This document shows, in pieces, positions 53,666 through 62,630 of a DNA stretch of 64,000 nt. The stretch lies in the NCBI RefSeq assembly GCF_003614435.1, contig NZ_CP025546.1, forward strand, positions 5,394,001 to 5,458,000. The letters are read 5' to 3'. The translations under genes and the position numbers were made by a program. Source of the stretch: Mycobacterium paragordonae (GTDB taxonomy: Bacteria > Actinomycetota > Actinomycetes > Mycobacteriales > Mycobacteriaceae). How positions within the stretch are numbered: position 1 is the first letter of the stretch; each line of letters begins with the position of its first letter. The notes beneath the pieces are model-generated. The model saw only the letters and a program-made list of their open reading frames with translations. It searched no databases and had not been told where the DNA came from.

Positions 53666-54103
53666 ATGCGCGGACACCGACGAGGGGCAGTGCTGCTCGC
53701 CGCCCTGGCGTGGCTACCGGCGCTCGCCGGCTGCTCGCACGGCGGCGACGGCGGCAAGAACACGTCCTCGCCGGCCCGATCGTCGACCCGATCGTCGACC
53801 ATGACCGGTTCGCTGCCACCGGCCGCCATCGGCATCTCCCCCGGCGGCGTGACTACCCGGGTGGACGCTCCCGCGGAGTCGACCGAGGAAGAGTATTTCC
53901 AGGCCTGCCATGCCGCGAAGGTATGGATGGATGCCCACGGCGGCGCCGGTGAAGCGCAGATCGAGCCGTATCTGGCAATGGTTCAGGCGTCGGCGCCGGG
54001 CGTTGCGGGCAGCTGGAACAAGCGCTGGGCGGAGCTGGGCCCCGAGCGTCAGGCCGCGGTGATCGTGGCGGCCCAAGCGGCCGGTAGGGGCGAATGCGGC
54101 TGA
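53666..54103 (+). CDS. lpqV: Lipoprotein LpqV
   Basis: 145 residues. A signal peptide (MRGHRRGAVLLAALAWLP) ends in the lipobox LAGC, so Cys23 should be lipidated and the protein anchored on the outer face of the membrane. A Ser/Thr linker follows, then an alpha-rich domain with EEYFQACHAAKVWMDAHGG and a C-terminal RGECG, a likely disulfide with the first Cys. Function unknown. ATG 53666 is chosen because it starts the signal peptide; the frame is open upstream. Confidence 0.93.
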   Translation: MRGHRRGAVLLAALAWLPALAGCSHGGDGGKNTSSPARSSTRSSTMTGSLPPAAIGISPGGVTTRVDAPAESTEEEYFQACHAAKVWMDAHGGAGEAQIEPYLAMVQASAPGVAGSWNKRWAELGPERQAAVIVAAQAAGRGECG

Positions 54104-54195
54104 CCGCTCGCGGCGCCGTTTCGAATTGAAATCAGGCCTGCGCGAAATTGTCAGCCGGTGCCGGCGGGCGACCGCCCGCCAAGCACAATGTGGGG

Positions 54196-55245
54196 ATGTC
54201 CGGACCGATACCGCTTCTCCCGCACGCGACATCTGGACATCGCGTCGCGTTGGCCCTGGGCAGCGGCGGCGCCCGCGGTTACGCCCACATTGGCGTGATC
54301 CAGGTGCTGCAGGAGCGGGGCTATGACATCGTCGGCATCGCCGGATCGTCGATGGGCGCACTGGTGGGCGGCGTGCAGGCCGCCGGACGCCTCAACGAAC
54401 TTGCCGAATGGGCCACGTCGCTCACCCAGCGCACGATTCTGCGTCTGCTGGACCCCTCACTCACCGCGGCGGGAGTACTTCGGGCGGAGAAGATCCTGGA
54501 TGCGGTGCGCGACATCCTGGGCCCGGTCAGCATCGAACAACTGGCGGTTCCGTACACCGCCGTGGCCACCGACCTGCTGACCGGCAAGTCGGTGTGGTTC
54601 CAGCGCGGCCCCGTGGACGAGGCCATCCGCGCTTCCATCGCGATTCCCGGTGTGATCGCCCCGCATGAACTGGGCGGACGACTGCTTGCCGACGGAGGCA
54701 TTCTCGATCCATTGCCGATGGCGCCGATCGCGGCCGTCAACGCCGACCTGACCATCGCGGTCAGCCTCAACGGCAGCGAACCGGGCGCCACCCGTGACGC
54801 CGAACCGGGGATGACCGCCGAATGGCTGAACCGCATGGTCCGCAGCACCACCGCTCTTCTCGACACCAACGCCGCCAAGTCGCTGCTCGATCGGCCGACG
54901 GCGCGGGCGGTCCTGAGCCGGTTCGGGGCGACGCCGCCGGAGTCCGACGACTGGTCGGACTCGTCCGAGGGTCCGGACGACGACACACCGGAAGTGCCCA
55001 GGCTCGGCAGCTTCGAGGTGATGAATCGGACCATCGACATCGCCCAGTCGGCGCTGGCCCGTCACACGCTGGCGGCCTATCCGCCGGACCTGCTCATCGA
55101 GGTGCCGCGCACCACCTGCCGCAGTCTGGAATTCCACCGCGCGGTCGAGGTGATCGCCGTCGGCCGCACGCTGGCCACTCGCGCTTTGGATGCTTTCGAG
55201 AATGCCGACAGCGACGACACGCAGGCACCCGCAATCGAGGGTTGA
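54196..55245 (+). CDS. Patatin-like phospholipase (Rv1063c-like)
   Basis: 349 residues. Oxyanion loop LGSGGARGYAHIG, nucleophile Ser52 in GIAGSSMGALVGG, and the catalytic Asp in LLADGGILDPLP form a complete patatin dyad. A hydrophilic acidic insertion (SDDWSDSSEGPDDDTPE) precedes the C-terminal part. Probably a lysophospholipase of the RssA/YchK type. ATG 54196 (MSGPIPLLP) gives a length near the M. tuberculosis protein; an in-frame start at 54148 lacks a ribosome-binding site. Confidence 0.92.
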   Translation: MSGPIPLLPHATSGHRVALALGSGGARGYAHIGVIQVLQERGYDIVGIAGSSMGALVGGVQAAGRLNELAEWATSLTQRTILRLLDPSLTAAGVLRAEKILDAVRDILGPVSIEQLAVPYTAVATDLLTGKSVWFQRGPVDEAIRASIAIPGVIAPHELGGRLLADGGILDPLPMAPIAAVNADLTIAVSLNGSEPGATRDAEPGMTAEWLNRMVRSTTALLDTNAAKSLLDRPTARAVLSRFGATPPESDDWSDSSEGPDDDTPEVPRLGSFEVMNRTIDIAQSALARHTLAAYPPDLLIEVPRTTCRSLEFHRAVEVIAVGRTLATRALDAFENADSDDTQAPAIEG

Positions 55246-55323
55246 TACGCCGTTCAAATTCCGGCCGGTCGGGCGAATTCGATTCCCGTCAGCAAAATGG
55301 CGTCGAACGCCGCAATGAATCGG

Positions 55324-55725
55324 CTAGGCGCGTTTGCGTCCCGGCCCCGTGTGGGTGGCCGCTTTGCGCTGCAACTCGGCGACCAGGTCGGACGGATGGA
55401 GTTGCTGGGCCAGCCTGTTGAGCGCCAACCGCACCACGGCGCTCCGCGTGGCGTCCACCCGCGGCTTGGCGAAACGTGCTGCGGTACGGATGGTTTCGAG
55501 AAAAGTGTCGGTCGTTTCGTCGAGGTAGATCGAGACCTTGGTCAGCTCCGTCGGCGCTCCCGGCCGCACCGACGGCGATGGCGCGCCCACCCGCGGCGGG
55601 GTGGCCGGCCGCACCGGCTGCTGCGGAATCGGCGCGGGACGCCCACGGTAGTGCCCCAGCGGAACTGCCGGAACTGCATTGTGCTGCTGCGCCGAACCAT
55701 TTCGTGCGGTTACGCCATAAGTCAT
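55324..55725 (-). CDS. Ribbon-helix-helix DNA-binding protein
   Basis: 133 residues. The N-terminal roughly 55 are Pro/Ala-rich and disordered. Then a ribbon-helix-helix (MetJ/Arc or ParG type) is seen: beta strand TKVSIYLDET, helix DTFLETIRTAARFA, and helix TRSAVVRLALNRLAQQL. A basic C-terminus ends TGPGRKRA. AGGAAA lies upstream of ATG 55725. It sits between two patatin genes on opposite strands and may regulate one of them or itself. I do not recall a counterpart at this site in M. tuberculosis. Confidence 0.82.
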   Translation of the reverse strand: MTYGVTARNGSAQQHNAVPAVPLGHYRGRPAPIPQQPVRPATPPRVGAPSPSVRPGAPTELTKVSIYLDETTDTFLETIRTAARFAKPRVDATRSAVVRLALNRLAQQLHPSDLVAELQRKAATHTGPGRKRA

Positions 55726-55930
55726 CGAAGTTTCCTTTCCGAGGGCGTGGAGAAAGCAATTACACAGCGGTCTGGAACTACGGAGTTATGACGCTGCGAT
55801 CAGCTAGGTATAACACGCAGACGATTGGCCCAACAACCGACGAAAAGCCCGAAAAGCGTTGATTACATACCGATTCAACAATCCTTCAACTTCCGGCGCC
55901 GCAACCCCGGAATTGGACGCCGCGGCCTGA

Positions 55931-56800
55931 TCAGACGCCGAGGAAGCGCGCCACGGCGCCGGCTTCCCGGCGACCCTGCGCACGCCCGGCCCGGGCGGAG
56001 CCGATCCGGCAGCGCGGATCCAGCGGATTCGCGCCGAACGCCGCGAGTGATTCCTCGTCGGCGAAGATGCTGCAGGTCTCCCCGGCGAACGCCGCGATCT
56101 CACCAGCGGGCCCGGGACCGAAGGGCGACGGCGTATCGGCGCCCGCGGGCACCAGCACCACGGCGACGTCACAGTCGTCGGCAACATCGACATTCACCGC
56201 GCTGTTGACGCCGCCGTCCATGTACCGCCGGCCCGCGATCGTCACCGGCGGCCACGCCCCGGGCACGGCGCAACTGGCCGCCACCGCGTCAACCAGCGCG
56301 ACCCCCGAGGACCGATCGAAAACTACCAATTCGCCTGTCGCCGTGTCGATTGCGACGATCCGCACGGCACGGTCCGGCCACTCGTGCGAGGGCAGGCGTT
56401 GAGCGATCACCTCGCGCCGGACGGATTCCGGGACGGTGTCGGTACCCAGCGCCACGGCACCGATCCGTTGTAGTCGCCCGCGTGTTCTGTCCCCGCCGGG
56501 AGCCCGCGGTTCGCGTAGCGCGTCCAGAAACAGTTCGGTGATCGCATCGATGTCGACGCCGGGGTTCATCTCGGCAGAAGTCTCGGCGACCTGCCGGTCG
56601 AACAGCGCGTCCAGCGAACAGCCACTGCTGATCTGCGCCGCGACCGTCGAACCCGCGGACGTCCCGACCAGGACATCGGATTCCACCAACCGTTGGGCGG
56701 CCAACGGCGACTCGTCGGCTATGCCGCGCAGAATGCCTGTCTCCCAGGCGATTCCCGCCACTCCACCACCGGCCAGAACCAGCGCCCGTCGGGACGTCAT
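55931..56800 (-). CDS. Patatin-like phospholipase (Rv1062-like)
   Basis: 289 residues. Oxyanion loop LVLAGGGVAGIAWETG, nucleophile Ser48 in VGTSAGSTVAAQ and catalytic Asp in YMDGGVNSAVN. It lacks signal peptide and membrane segment. Start ATG overlaps the stop of the glutamine amidotransferase gene (ATGA), which makes the two translationally coupled. The lipase at 54196 on the other strand is only distantly similar. Confidence 0.92.
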   Translation of the reverse strand: MTSRRALVLAGGGVAGIAWETGILRGIADESPLAAQRLVESDVLVGTSAGSTVAAQISSGCSLDALFDRQVAETSAEMNPGVDIDAITELFLDALREPRAPGGDRTRGRLQRIGAVALGTDTVPESVRREVIAQRLPSHEWPDRAVRIVAIDTATGELVVFDRSSGVALVDAVAASCAVPGAWPPVTIAGRRYMDGGVNSAVNVDVADDCDVAVVLVPAGADTPSPFGPGPAGEIAAFAGETCSIFADEESLAAFGANPLDPRCRIGSARAGRAQGRREAGAVARFLGV

Positions 56801-57678
56801 GGCCGGTGCCGGGTTCCGGGAAGCGCATGCTGAGCACGAAAGACCGGCTGACTCAGATCATCCCGGCGCACCAGGTGCCGGGGCGGCTCGGAGAGCACCA
56901 GACTGCGGCTGATGTTCAGCCCCGCATCGACATAGACCAGCTCGCCCGGCTCGAGCAGATACCACCGGGGGTCGTCGTCCATCGGTTCGGTCGCGAACAC
57001 CACCGAGGACCTCTCGGTGAGCGTCTCGCTCTGCGCATGAATCCGGCTGGTGCTCATATCGAAATCGGGTACCCCGTCCACCCGTCTGTCGAGCATGAAC
57101 AGCTGATGGGTATCCGGGTAGCGCAGGGCCCACATCCGAGTGCCCATGCACAGCAGGATGTTGACGGCGTAGACGGGCACATTAGCGGCGAGCCAGCTGA
57201 CGGCATCGACGATCCCGGCCGAGACGTCACCGTCGTGGGCGCGAATGGCGGCGGTGATCAGGGCGAATACCCGCTCGGAATCGGTCTGGCCCTGCACCAG
57301 CTCAAAGGTGCCGAGTTCCCGAAGCCGGTCCTCGACGACGTCGAGACCCTCGATCATCCCGTTGTGCGCGAAGATCCGGCCGTCCTGCAGAAAGGGGTGG
57401 GTGTTGCGCGCATCGAGCGATCCCGTTGTCGCATAACGGACGTGGGCGATGAACGTGGTGCCGTCGAGTCGATGCGCCTCGGTGGCGAAAGCCGCGTCCC
57501 GCCAGGCGGCTATCGGCTCTTTGTACAGCTGCGGGCGGCCGTGTTCGTCGAACACTCCCAGCCCCGTGCCGTCGGGGTTCTTCAGGCTCTGTTGGGCAAG
57601 GCTGTCCGGTGCTTCCAGCAACCAGAACGTCGCGGTCACGACTTCGGTGCCGGCATGCAAGCCGAAAAGTCGACACAT
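56797..57678 (-). CDS. Class II glutamine amidotransferase (Rv1061-like)
   Basis: 293 residues beginning MCRLFGLHAG: after Met removal the Cys is the N-terminal nucleophile of Ntn-hydrolase glutaminases (GATase_4/YafJ family). Supporting motifs: FIAHVRYATTGSL (Arg and Thr of the glutamine pocket) and PFLQDGRIFAHNGMIEG (Asn-Gly oxyanion). No synthase partner domain is present, so the acceptor is unknown. The frame is open upstream, but the Cys2 rule fixes the start at 57678. Its stop is coupled to the patatin gene. Confidence 0.92.
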   Translation of the reverse strand: MCRLFGLHAGTEVVTATFWLLEAPDSLAQQSLKNPDGTGLGVFDEHGRPQLYKEPIAAWRDAAFATEAHRLDGTTFIAHVRYATTGSLDARNTHPFLQDGRIFAHNGMIEGLDVVEDRLRELGTFELVQGQTDSERVFALITAAIRAHDGDVSAGIVDAVSWLAANVPVYAVNILLCMGTRMWALRYPDTHQLFMLDRRVDGVPDFDMSTSRIHAQSETLTERSSVVFATEPMDDDPRWYLLEPGELVYVDAGLNISRSLVLSEPPRHLVRRDDLSQPVFRAQHALPGTRHRP

Positions 57679-57680
57679 GG

Positions 57681-58157
57681 TCAGTCGGTCACCAGTTGCG
57701 CGGACAGTTTCTCCAGCACCACCCGCGCGTAGCCCTTCCACATCTTCCCGAACACCGGCAGCAGCGGCGCCGACGCCGACGACTTCGGATGCAGCGTCCA
57801 CTGCCAGGTCACCCGGGTACCGGTGCCGGCGGGCGCAAACGACCAGACGCCGTCCACCGAGCGCACCAGCGTGGCCAGCGGTCCCTGGATGTCCGAAAGC
57901 GTGTATCCGAACGACCGCGGCGGGTCGACGCTGGTCAGTTGCTCGTGCACCCGCCCGCCCCCGACCATCAGGATGGTCCGGGTTTGGCCCGCCGCGTCCC
58001 AGTCACCGACCTGGTCCCGCACCTCCTTGATGGGCGGGATGATCCCGTACCACTGGGCACAGATGACCGGCAGCGATATCGGCATCGTCCGGGTGAAGGC
58101 GTCCTCGACCGAGATTGGTATTGCGCGTGACTGCTGGACCACAACCGACTTCGCCAT
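57681..58157 (-). CDS. SRPBCC (polyketide cyclase/START-like) protein
   Basis: 158 residues with the helix-grip fold pattern: beta strand SVVVQQSRAIPISVEDAF, ligand-cavity strands (HEQLTSVDPPRSFGYTL) and a long C-terminal helix (WKGYARVVLEKLSAQLV). Such proteins bind hydrophobic ligands or act as cyclases. It is flanked by TGATG overlap with the upstream reductase-like gene and 2 bp from the amidotransferase start, so it belongs to a four-gene unit (59230 to 55931). Confidence 0.88.
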   Translation of the reverse strand: MAKSVVVQQSRAIPISVEDAFTRTMPISLPVICAQWYGIIPPIKEVRDQVGDWDAAGQTRTILMVGGGRVHEQLTSVDPPRSFGYTLSDIQGPLATLVRSVDGVWSFAPAGTGTRVTWQWTLHPKSSASAPLLPVFGKMWKGYARVVLEKLSAQLVTD

Positions 58158-59230
58158 CAGACCCCTCTACTTTCGCGCGACAGCCGGGGCGCGGCCCGGC
58201 CGGTGATCAGCGGCAGATCGAAAAAGCTCTGGATACCCGCCGGAGCGGCGCAGGTCGCCGGCACCGCGTTGACGCAGTGCGCCGCGGTCGCGACGATGCC
58301 CGGGTTGCTCTCGAGCCCGGCCTGCACGCTCTCAGGCTGCCATCCCTTGATCGTGACGAACGTGTCCGGGTTTCCCCGCACCTCGATCTCGTACCGCTCC
58401 CCCGCGGGTCCGAAAGACCAATCAGGGTCCAGGTTTTCCTCGCCCATCAACCAGTTCACGGTGATCTGGACGACCGGGGTATCGCCGACGAGCGCCTCCC
58501 AGTGAAAGCGCCGTCCCGCCACCTGCCCGGGCTCGATCACCCCGATCGGTGAGTCGATCGGCGCCGTCGCGACGGCCACTTCCTGCGAGGGGCGGATCTC
58601 CGGGTTGGCGGCGAAGCCAAGTTTGTCGACGCACAGCCGCACCGATTGGAAGAAGCCGCCGTTGAGCAACTTCTGCATGGGCCCGGTCAGCGCGCTGTCC
58701 GGGGTGCCGCCGAATCCCATCACGTAGCGCAGCACGTCCGGAGCGCCATACGTGCGTAGGTCGGAAAACTCTTCGGCGCGAACGAAAGTCACGCCGGTGG
58801 ACATCACCGACAGCAGCAGCGGGAACAGTTCGGTAGCGGCACCGGGCCCGATCCCGGCACCGTGCAGCGTACTGTTGCCGGCCTGGGCGGCGACTTCCAG
58901 TGGCGCGGCTTCTTTTTCGGTCGGGTAGAACCAGCCGAGCGGGGTGACGACGTTCTTGCCCGAGCGCAGCAGCGCTGCCACTTCGTCGAGACTGGGCAGC
59001 AACGGCGCGTAGATCACCGCGTCGGCATCGAGTCTCAGGATGTCATCGATGTCGTTGGTCGCGATGACACCCAGCGCCGGGCCGCTGATGATCTCGCCGA
59101 CATCCTTGCCGTTCTTGGCCGCTGAGTGCACCCAGCAGCCGGCGAGTTCAAGCTCGGGATGCTCGAGCACGCCTTTGATGGCGGCCACTCCGACCGATCC
59201 GGTCGCCCACTGCACCACCCGCAGGCTCAT
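58157..59230 (-). CDS. Dihydrodipicolinate reductase-like NAD(P)-binding protein (Rv1059-like)
   Basis: 357 residues. The N-terminal Rossmann fold begins SLRVVQWATGSVGVAAIKGV, the mycobacterial variant of the dinucleotide loop, and continues with HPELELAGCWVHS and DADAVIYAPLLPSL. The C-terminal domain resembles 2,4-diaminopentanoate dehydrogenase-type proteins, not true DapB. The substrate is unknown. First gene of the amidotransferase/patatin unit; a hairpin at 59248 separates it from fadD14. Confidence 0.9.
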   Translation of the reverse strand: MSLRVVQWATGSVGVAAIKGVLEHPELELAGCWVHSAAKNGKDVGEIISGPALGVIATNDIDDILRLDADAVIYAPLLPSLDEVAALLRSGKNVVTPLGWFYPTEKEAAPLEVAAQAGNSTLHGAGIGPGAATELFPLLLSVMSTGVTFVRAEEFSDLRTYGAPDVLRYVMGFGGTPDSALTGPMQKLLNGGFFQSVRLCVDKLGFAANPEIRPSQEVAVATAPIDSPIGVIEPGQVAGRRFHWEALVGDTPVVQITVNWLMGEENLDPDWSFGPAGERYEIEVRGNPDTFVTIKGWQPESVQAGLESNPGIVATAAHCVNAVPATCAAPAGIQSFFDLPLITGRAAPRLSRESRGV

Positions 59231-59247
59231 TGCGGTCCCCTCTCCCG

Positions 59248-59308
59248 GCGAGCAGACGCAAAATCACCCCTTTCGGCCCTGTGCAGGGTGCGCTTTGTGT
59301 CTGCTCGC
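59248..59308 (-). terminator. Long hairpin between fadD14 and the reductase-like gene
   Basis: 15-bp arms GCGAGCAGACGCAAA (59248-59262) and TTTGTGTCTGCTCGC (59294-59308) with one G.U-tolerant mismatch, and an inner ACCC/GGGT stem. It begins 16 bp past the fadD14 stop. The outer motif CGAGCAGACG is shared with the glyA hairpin at 6318, so it belongs to a repeat family. Confidence 0.72.
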
Positions 59309-59323
59309 GCTCAGTCGTGCGCC

Positions 59324-60955
59324 TCAGTCGTGTACTTCCAAGACCTCGTAGTCGCCGTCGGTGTAGCGCGACCGGATAGTCTTCTTGTCGTACTTCCCCA
59401 CGCTGGTGCGCGGCACCTCGTCGGTGAATGCCCACCGCTCGGGCAGCCACCACCGAACTACCTTGTCCCCCAGGAATTTCCGCAATTCGCCGGCACTGAC
59501 CTCGGCGCCCTCCCGGGCGACGACGACGGCCAGCGGGCGTTCGTCCCAGCGCTCGTCGGGCACGCCGACGACGGCCGCCTCGACCACGTCGGGATGGCCG
59601 ATCAGGCAGTTCTCCAGCTCCACCGAGGAGATCCACTCTCCGCCGGACTTGATCACGTCCTTGGCGCGGTCGGTCAGCGTGATGAAACCCTGTTCGTCGA
59701 TGCGGCCCACGTCGCCGGTGCGCAGCCAGCCGGAGTCGAACTTCGACTCGTCGTACCCCTTGTAGTAGGCCCCGGTGATCCAAGGCCCCCGAACCTCCAC
59801 CTCCCCCACGGCCTTGCCGTCGTTGGGCAGTACCTTGCCGTCGTCGTCGACGATCCGGGTCTCCACGCCACACACCGGCTGCCCTTGCGTCACCCGGAAT
59901 GCCCAGTGCTGGTCGTCCGGGGTGCCCGGCGGCGGCCAGGCCATGGTGGCCAGCGGCGAGGTCTCCGTCATCCCCCACAGCTGCCGGATCTGAACGCCGT
60001 GCTTGTCCTCGAAGGTGCGCATCAGCGATTCCGGAACCGCCGAGCCGCCACACGCCACCATCTTCAGCGACGACATGTCATGACCCGGTTCCTTTTCCAG
60101 GTAGTGCATGACGTCGTTCCAGATGGTCGGCACCGCACCGGCCCGGGTGGGACGCAGCGTCTCCACCATGTCGATCAGCGACCGAGCGTCCAGATGACGG
60201 TCGGGCAGCACCAGATCGGCGCCGGCCATCAGGGCCGCGTACGGCAGACCCCAGGCGTTGGCGTGGAACATCGGCACGATCGGTAACACCCGATCGCTGG
60301 ATCCCACCCCGATGCCGTTGACGGTGCAGGCCGCCATAGAGTGCAGAAAGCTCGAACGATGGCTGTACACAACACCTTTGGGATTCCCGGTGGTGCCGCT
60401 GGTGTAGCACATGGCGGCCGCGGAATTCTCCTCGACGGTCGGCCAGTCGAATTCGGTCGATTCGCCTTCGATCAGCTCGTGGTAGCGCACCACCGTCTTG
60501 CCGGTCTCCTGCAGCGCCGCGATGTCGCCGTCGCCGACCGCGACCACGGTGTGCACGGTCTCCAGTTCGGGCAGCACCGGCGCGAGCAGCTTGGCCAGCG
60601 ACATGTCGACCAGCACCACCTGGTCCTCGGCTTCATTGGCCACGTAGGCGATTTGGTGCGGAAACAACCGGATGTTGAGGGTGTGCAGAACGGCGCCCAT
60701 CGAGGGAACCGCCAGGTAGGTCGCCAGGTGCTCGGCGTTGTTCCACATGAAGGTCGCGACGCGCTGATCGCCGGATACGCCCAGGCCGCGCAACGCGTTC
60801 GCCAGTTGCGCGGCCTGTTGACCCAGTTCCCGATACGTGATGCGCCGGTAGCCGTCACCGGTCGCGGTGATGACCTCGCGCAGACCGTGAACACCGCACC
60901 CGTGCCGCATGATCGCGGTGATCGTCAGCGGATATTCCTGCATCGTGCTGTACAT
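59324..60955 (-). CDS. fadD14: Acyl-CoA synthetase / fatty-acyl-AMP ligase family
   Basis: 543 residues of the ANL superfamily. Motifs: P-loop-like AMP-binding segment MCYTSGTTGNPKGVVYSH, LWGMTETSPLATM, GWLRTGDVGRIDEQGFI and the C-terminal catalytic Lys in RTSVGKYDKKTIR. It activates medium/long fatty acids to acyl-CoA for beta-oxidation or lipid synthesis; the lack of an insertion typical of FadD AMP ligases favours CoA ligase activity. Length equals the M. tuberculosis protein. Confidence 0.94.
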   Translation of the reverse strand: MYSTMQEYPLTITAIMRHGCGVHGLREVITATGDGYRRITYRELGQQAAQLANALRGLGVSGDQRVATFMWNNAEHLATYLAVPSMGAVLHTLNIRLFPHQIAYVANEAEDQVVLVDMSLAKLLAPVLPELETVHTVVAVGDGDIAALQETGKTVVRYHELIEGESTEFDWPTVEENSAAAMCYTSGTTGNPKGVVYSHRSSFLHSMAACTVNGIGVGSSDRVLPIVPMFHANAWGLPYAALMAGADLVLPDRHLDARSLIDMVETLRPTRAGAVPTIWNDVMHYLEKEPGHDMSSLKMVACGGSAVPESLMRTFEDKHGVQIRQLWGMTETSPLATMAWPPPGTPDDQHWAFRVTQGQPVCGVETRIVDDDGKVLPNDGKAVGEVEVRGPWITGAYYKGYDESKFDSGWLRTGDVGRIDEQGFITLTDRAKDVIKSGGEWISSVELENCLIGHPDVVEAAVVGVPDERWDERPLAVVVAREGAEVSAGELRKFLGDKVVRWWLPERWAFTDEVPRTSVGKYDKKTIRSRYTDGDYEVLEVHD

Positions 60956-61062
60956 CGATGTACCGCCTCACGCGTCTCGGCGCAGCACCGCCTGTCGTTT
61001 CCCGTGGCCGAATGCTATCGCCGCGCCGCGGGATAACGAACGCCGGGCCGATCAGACGCGCG

Positions 61063-62220
61063 TCAGACGAGCGCCGCGTCGTACTGCAGCAAGTCGGGCA
61101 CGAACAGGTCCACCGAACGCTTGCTTTCCAGCGCGGCCTGCTCGATTCGCGTCGCGGCGTTCACCGCGACCGGTACCACGGTGACGGCACCGGAATAGTC
61201 GGCGATGTACAGGAACCCGCCGTCGGGGCTTTCGGCCACGCAGGACGGCTGGCTCGCCATATCGACGGTGTCGAGGACGTCCTGGGTGAGCGTGCACAGC
61301 ATGGTCACGCTGTCGTCGCTCACCAGATATGCGCGGTCGCCGTCACCGCTGAGAGTGAGGCGCGTGATCAGGCCGGTGACCTCCGCGATCTTGCGAGTCC
61401 CGGTGATCTTGTTGGTGCGTGTGTCGACGATGTCGATGACGGCGGCCTCGGGACCACTGCTGGCGACGTAGACCAGCGCACCGTTGGGGCTGATGGCCAC
61501 ATCGCGGACGGGCAGGCCGATCTCGATGGTGGCGATCACCGAAGGGCTCGCGGGCTGCGCCGCCGCCTTGGAGCCAGGCTTGGTGCTCTTGGAGCTCTTG
61601 CGGCGCCACCGCCCACGTCCGGCGGGCTCGTCGGAGTTCAGGCCGGTGTCGACGACGACCACCTGGCCCCCAGCGGGTCCGTTGACGCCGACGTACAACC
61701 GGCCCCCATCGGGGCTGACCTGCAAGGATTCGGTCACGGTGCCGGCAGCCGTGGCGATGTCGACGACCTGAATCCGCCCGGTGGCGGTGTCCAGGGCCGC
61801 GATGTCGGCACCGCGGGTGCCGTTGCGGCTGATGTAGACGTGCTTGCCGTCGGCGCTCACGGCCAGGTCGCTCACACTGAGCGCAACCTGGTGCGACGCG
61901 ACGACGGTGTTGGTGGCCAGGTCGATGACCTGGATCGCGTCGTAAGCCGGGGACACGGTGCTCACGTAGGCACGCTCGGCGCCACCCGCGGCGATCGCGA
62001 ACGGTTCGGCGAGCCCGCCGACCGTGTCCACCACCCGGCAGGAGCCGATGTCGATCACCGAGACGGTGTCGCTGCCGTAGTTGGTCACGAGCAACCGGTT
62101 GCCGTCGCTGCTGACCGCGACGTCACTGATGGGGCCCTTGTGCACCGGGATCTGGGTGGCAACCGGGCTCGCCCCGAACTCGAGGATCTCCTGGTCGCTC
62201 CCCTTGCTTTCGAAGCTCAC
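61063..62220 (-). CDS. Seven-bladed beta-propeller protein (Rv1057-like)
   Basis: 385 residues of YVTN-type repeats: VAVSSDGNRLLVTNYGSDTV, LAVSADGKHVYISRNG, LQVSPDGGRLYVGVNG, VAISPNGALVYVASSG, LTLSGDGDRAYLVSDD, and AESPDGGFLYIADYSG. These form the blades of a WD40/YVTN propeller. A basic loop (GRGRWRRKSSKSTKPGSK) interrupts the middle. No signal peptide is visible. The M. tuberculosis orthologue is stress-induced (MprA/SigE) and linked to protein export and envelope stress. Confidence 0.92.
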   Translation of the reverse strand: MSFESKGSDQEILEFGASPVATQIPVHKGPISDVAVSSDGNRLLVTNYGSDTVSVIDIGSCRVVDTVGGLAEPFAIAAGGAERAYVSTVSPAYDAIQVIDLATNTVVASHQVALSVSDLAVSADGKHVYISRNGTRGADIAALDTATGRIQVVDIATAAGTVTESLQVSPDGGRLYVGVNGPAGGQVVVVDTGLNSDEPAGRGRWRRKSSKSTKPGSKAAAQPASPSVIATIEIGLPVRDVAISPNGALVYVASSGPEAAVIDIVDTRTNKITGTRKIAEVTGLITRLTLSGDGDRAYLVSDDSVTMLCTLTQDVLDTVDMASQPSCVAESPDGGFLYIADYSGAVTVVPVAVNAATRIEQAALESKRSVDLFVPDLLQYDAALV

Positions 62221-62630
62221 GCTGGCACCGCCTTTGCTCTGTTCGTCGAACTCTCCGGACGGGTGACCGCAGTCGCGCGACTGTGTGCGAACCGGTCATC
62301 CGATAAAGCGCATAGCACCGAAAGGGCTGCTTCGGCATGGATAACGGCCATTCTAACGGCCGAATTCCGGGTAAAAAGAATTCAATTTCGCGGTTGTTAC
62401 CTACATCACACGGATGGCTCAGTATACGCTCAGGATGCCAAACACCGGTAATTAGAAATAGCCCGCCCGGCGAACCGCGTTGGTGTTCTGAGCTGCTCTT
62501 TCCAACTCTTGGCTACTGATTTCAGCCACCTCGAAACACTCAGTAATTAAGAAATTCTTATATTCAACGACCGAACGAGGCGAATATCACACCGCCGCAC
62601 TAGGCGTGTCGTTGCAAATTGCGCCGCGCG
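62221..62630. other. 410-bp noncoding interval upstream of the propeller gene
   Basis: No supported gene. The centre is AT-rich (for example AGTAATTAAGAAATTCTTAT near 62542). It must contain the promoter of the propeller gene, including direct repeats described separately, and the 3' flank of the ArsR-type gene. Confidence 0.5.
62417..62433. promoter_or_regulatory. Direct GCTCAG repeats, candidate MprA-type box
   Basis: GCTCAG at 62417-62422 and again at 62428-62433, 11 bp apart, about 200 bp upstream of the propeller gene start. MprA of M. tuberculosis binds loosely conserved direct repeats and regulates the orthologue Rv1057. The match to the exact MprA consensus is from memory. Confidence 0.4.
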
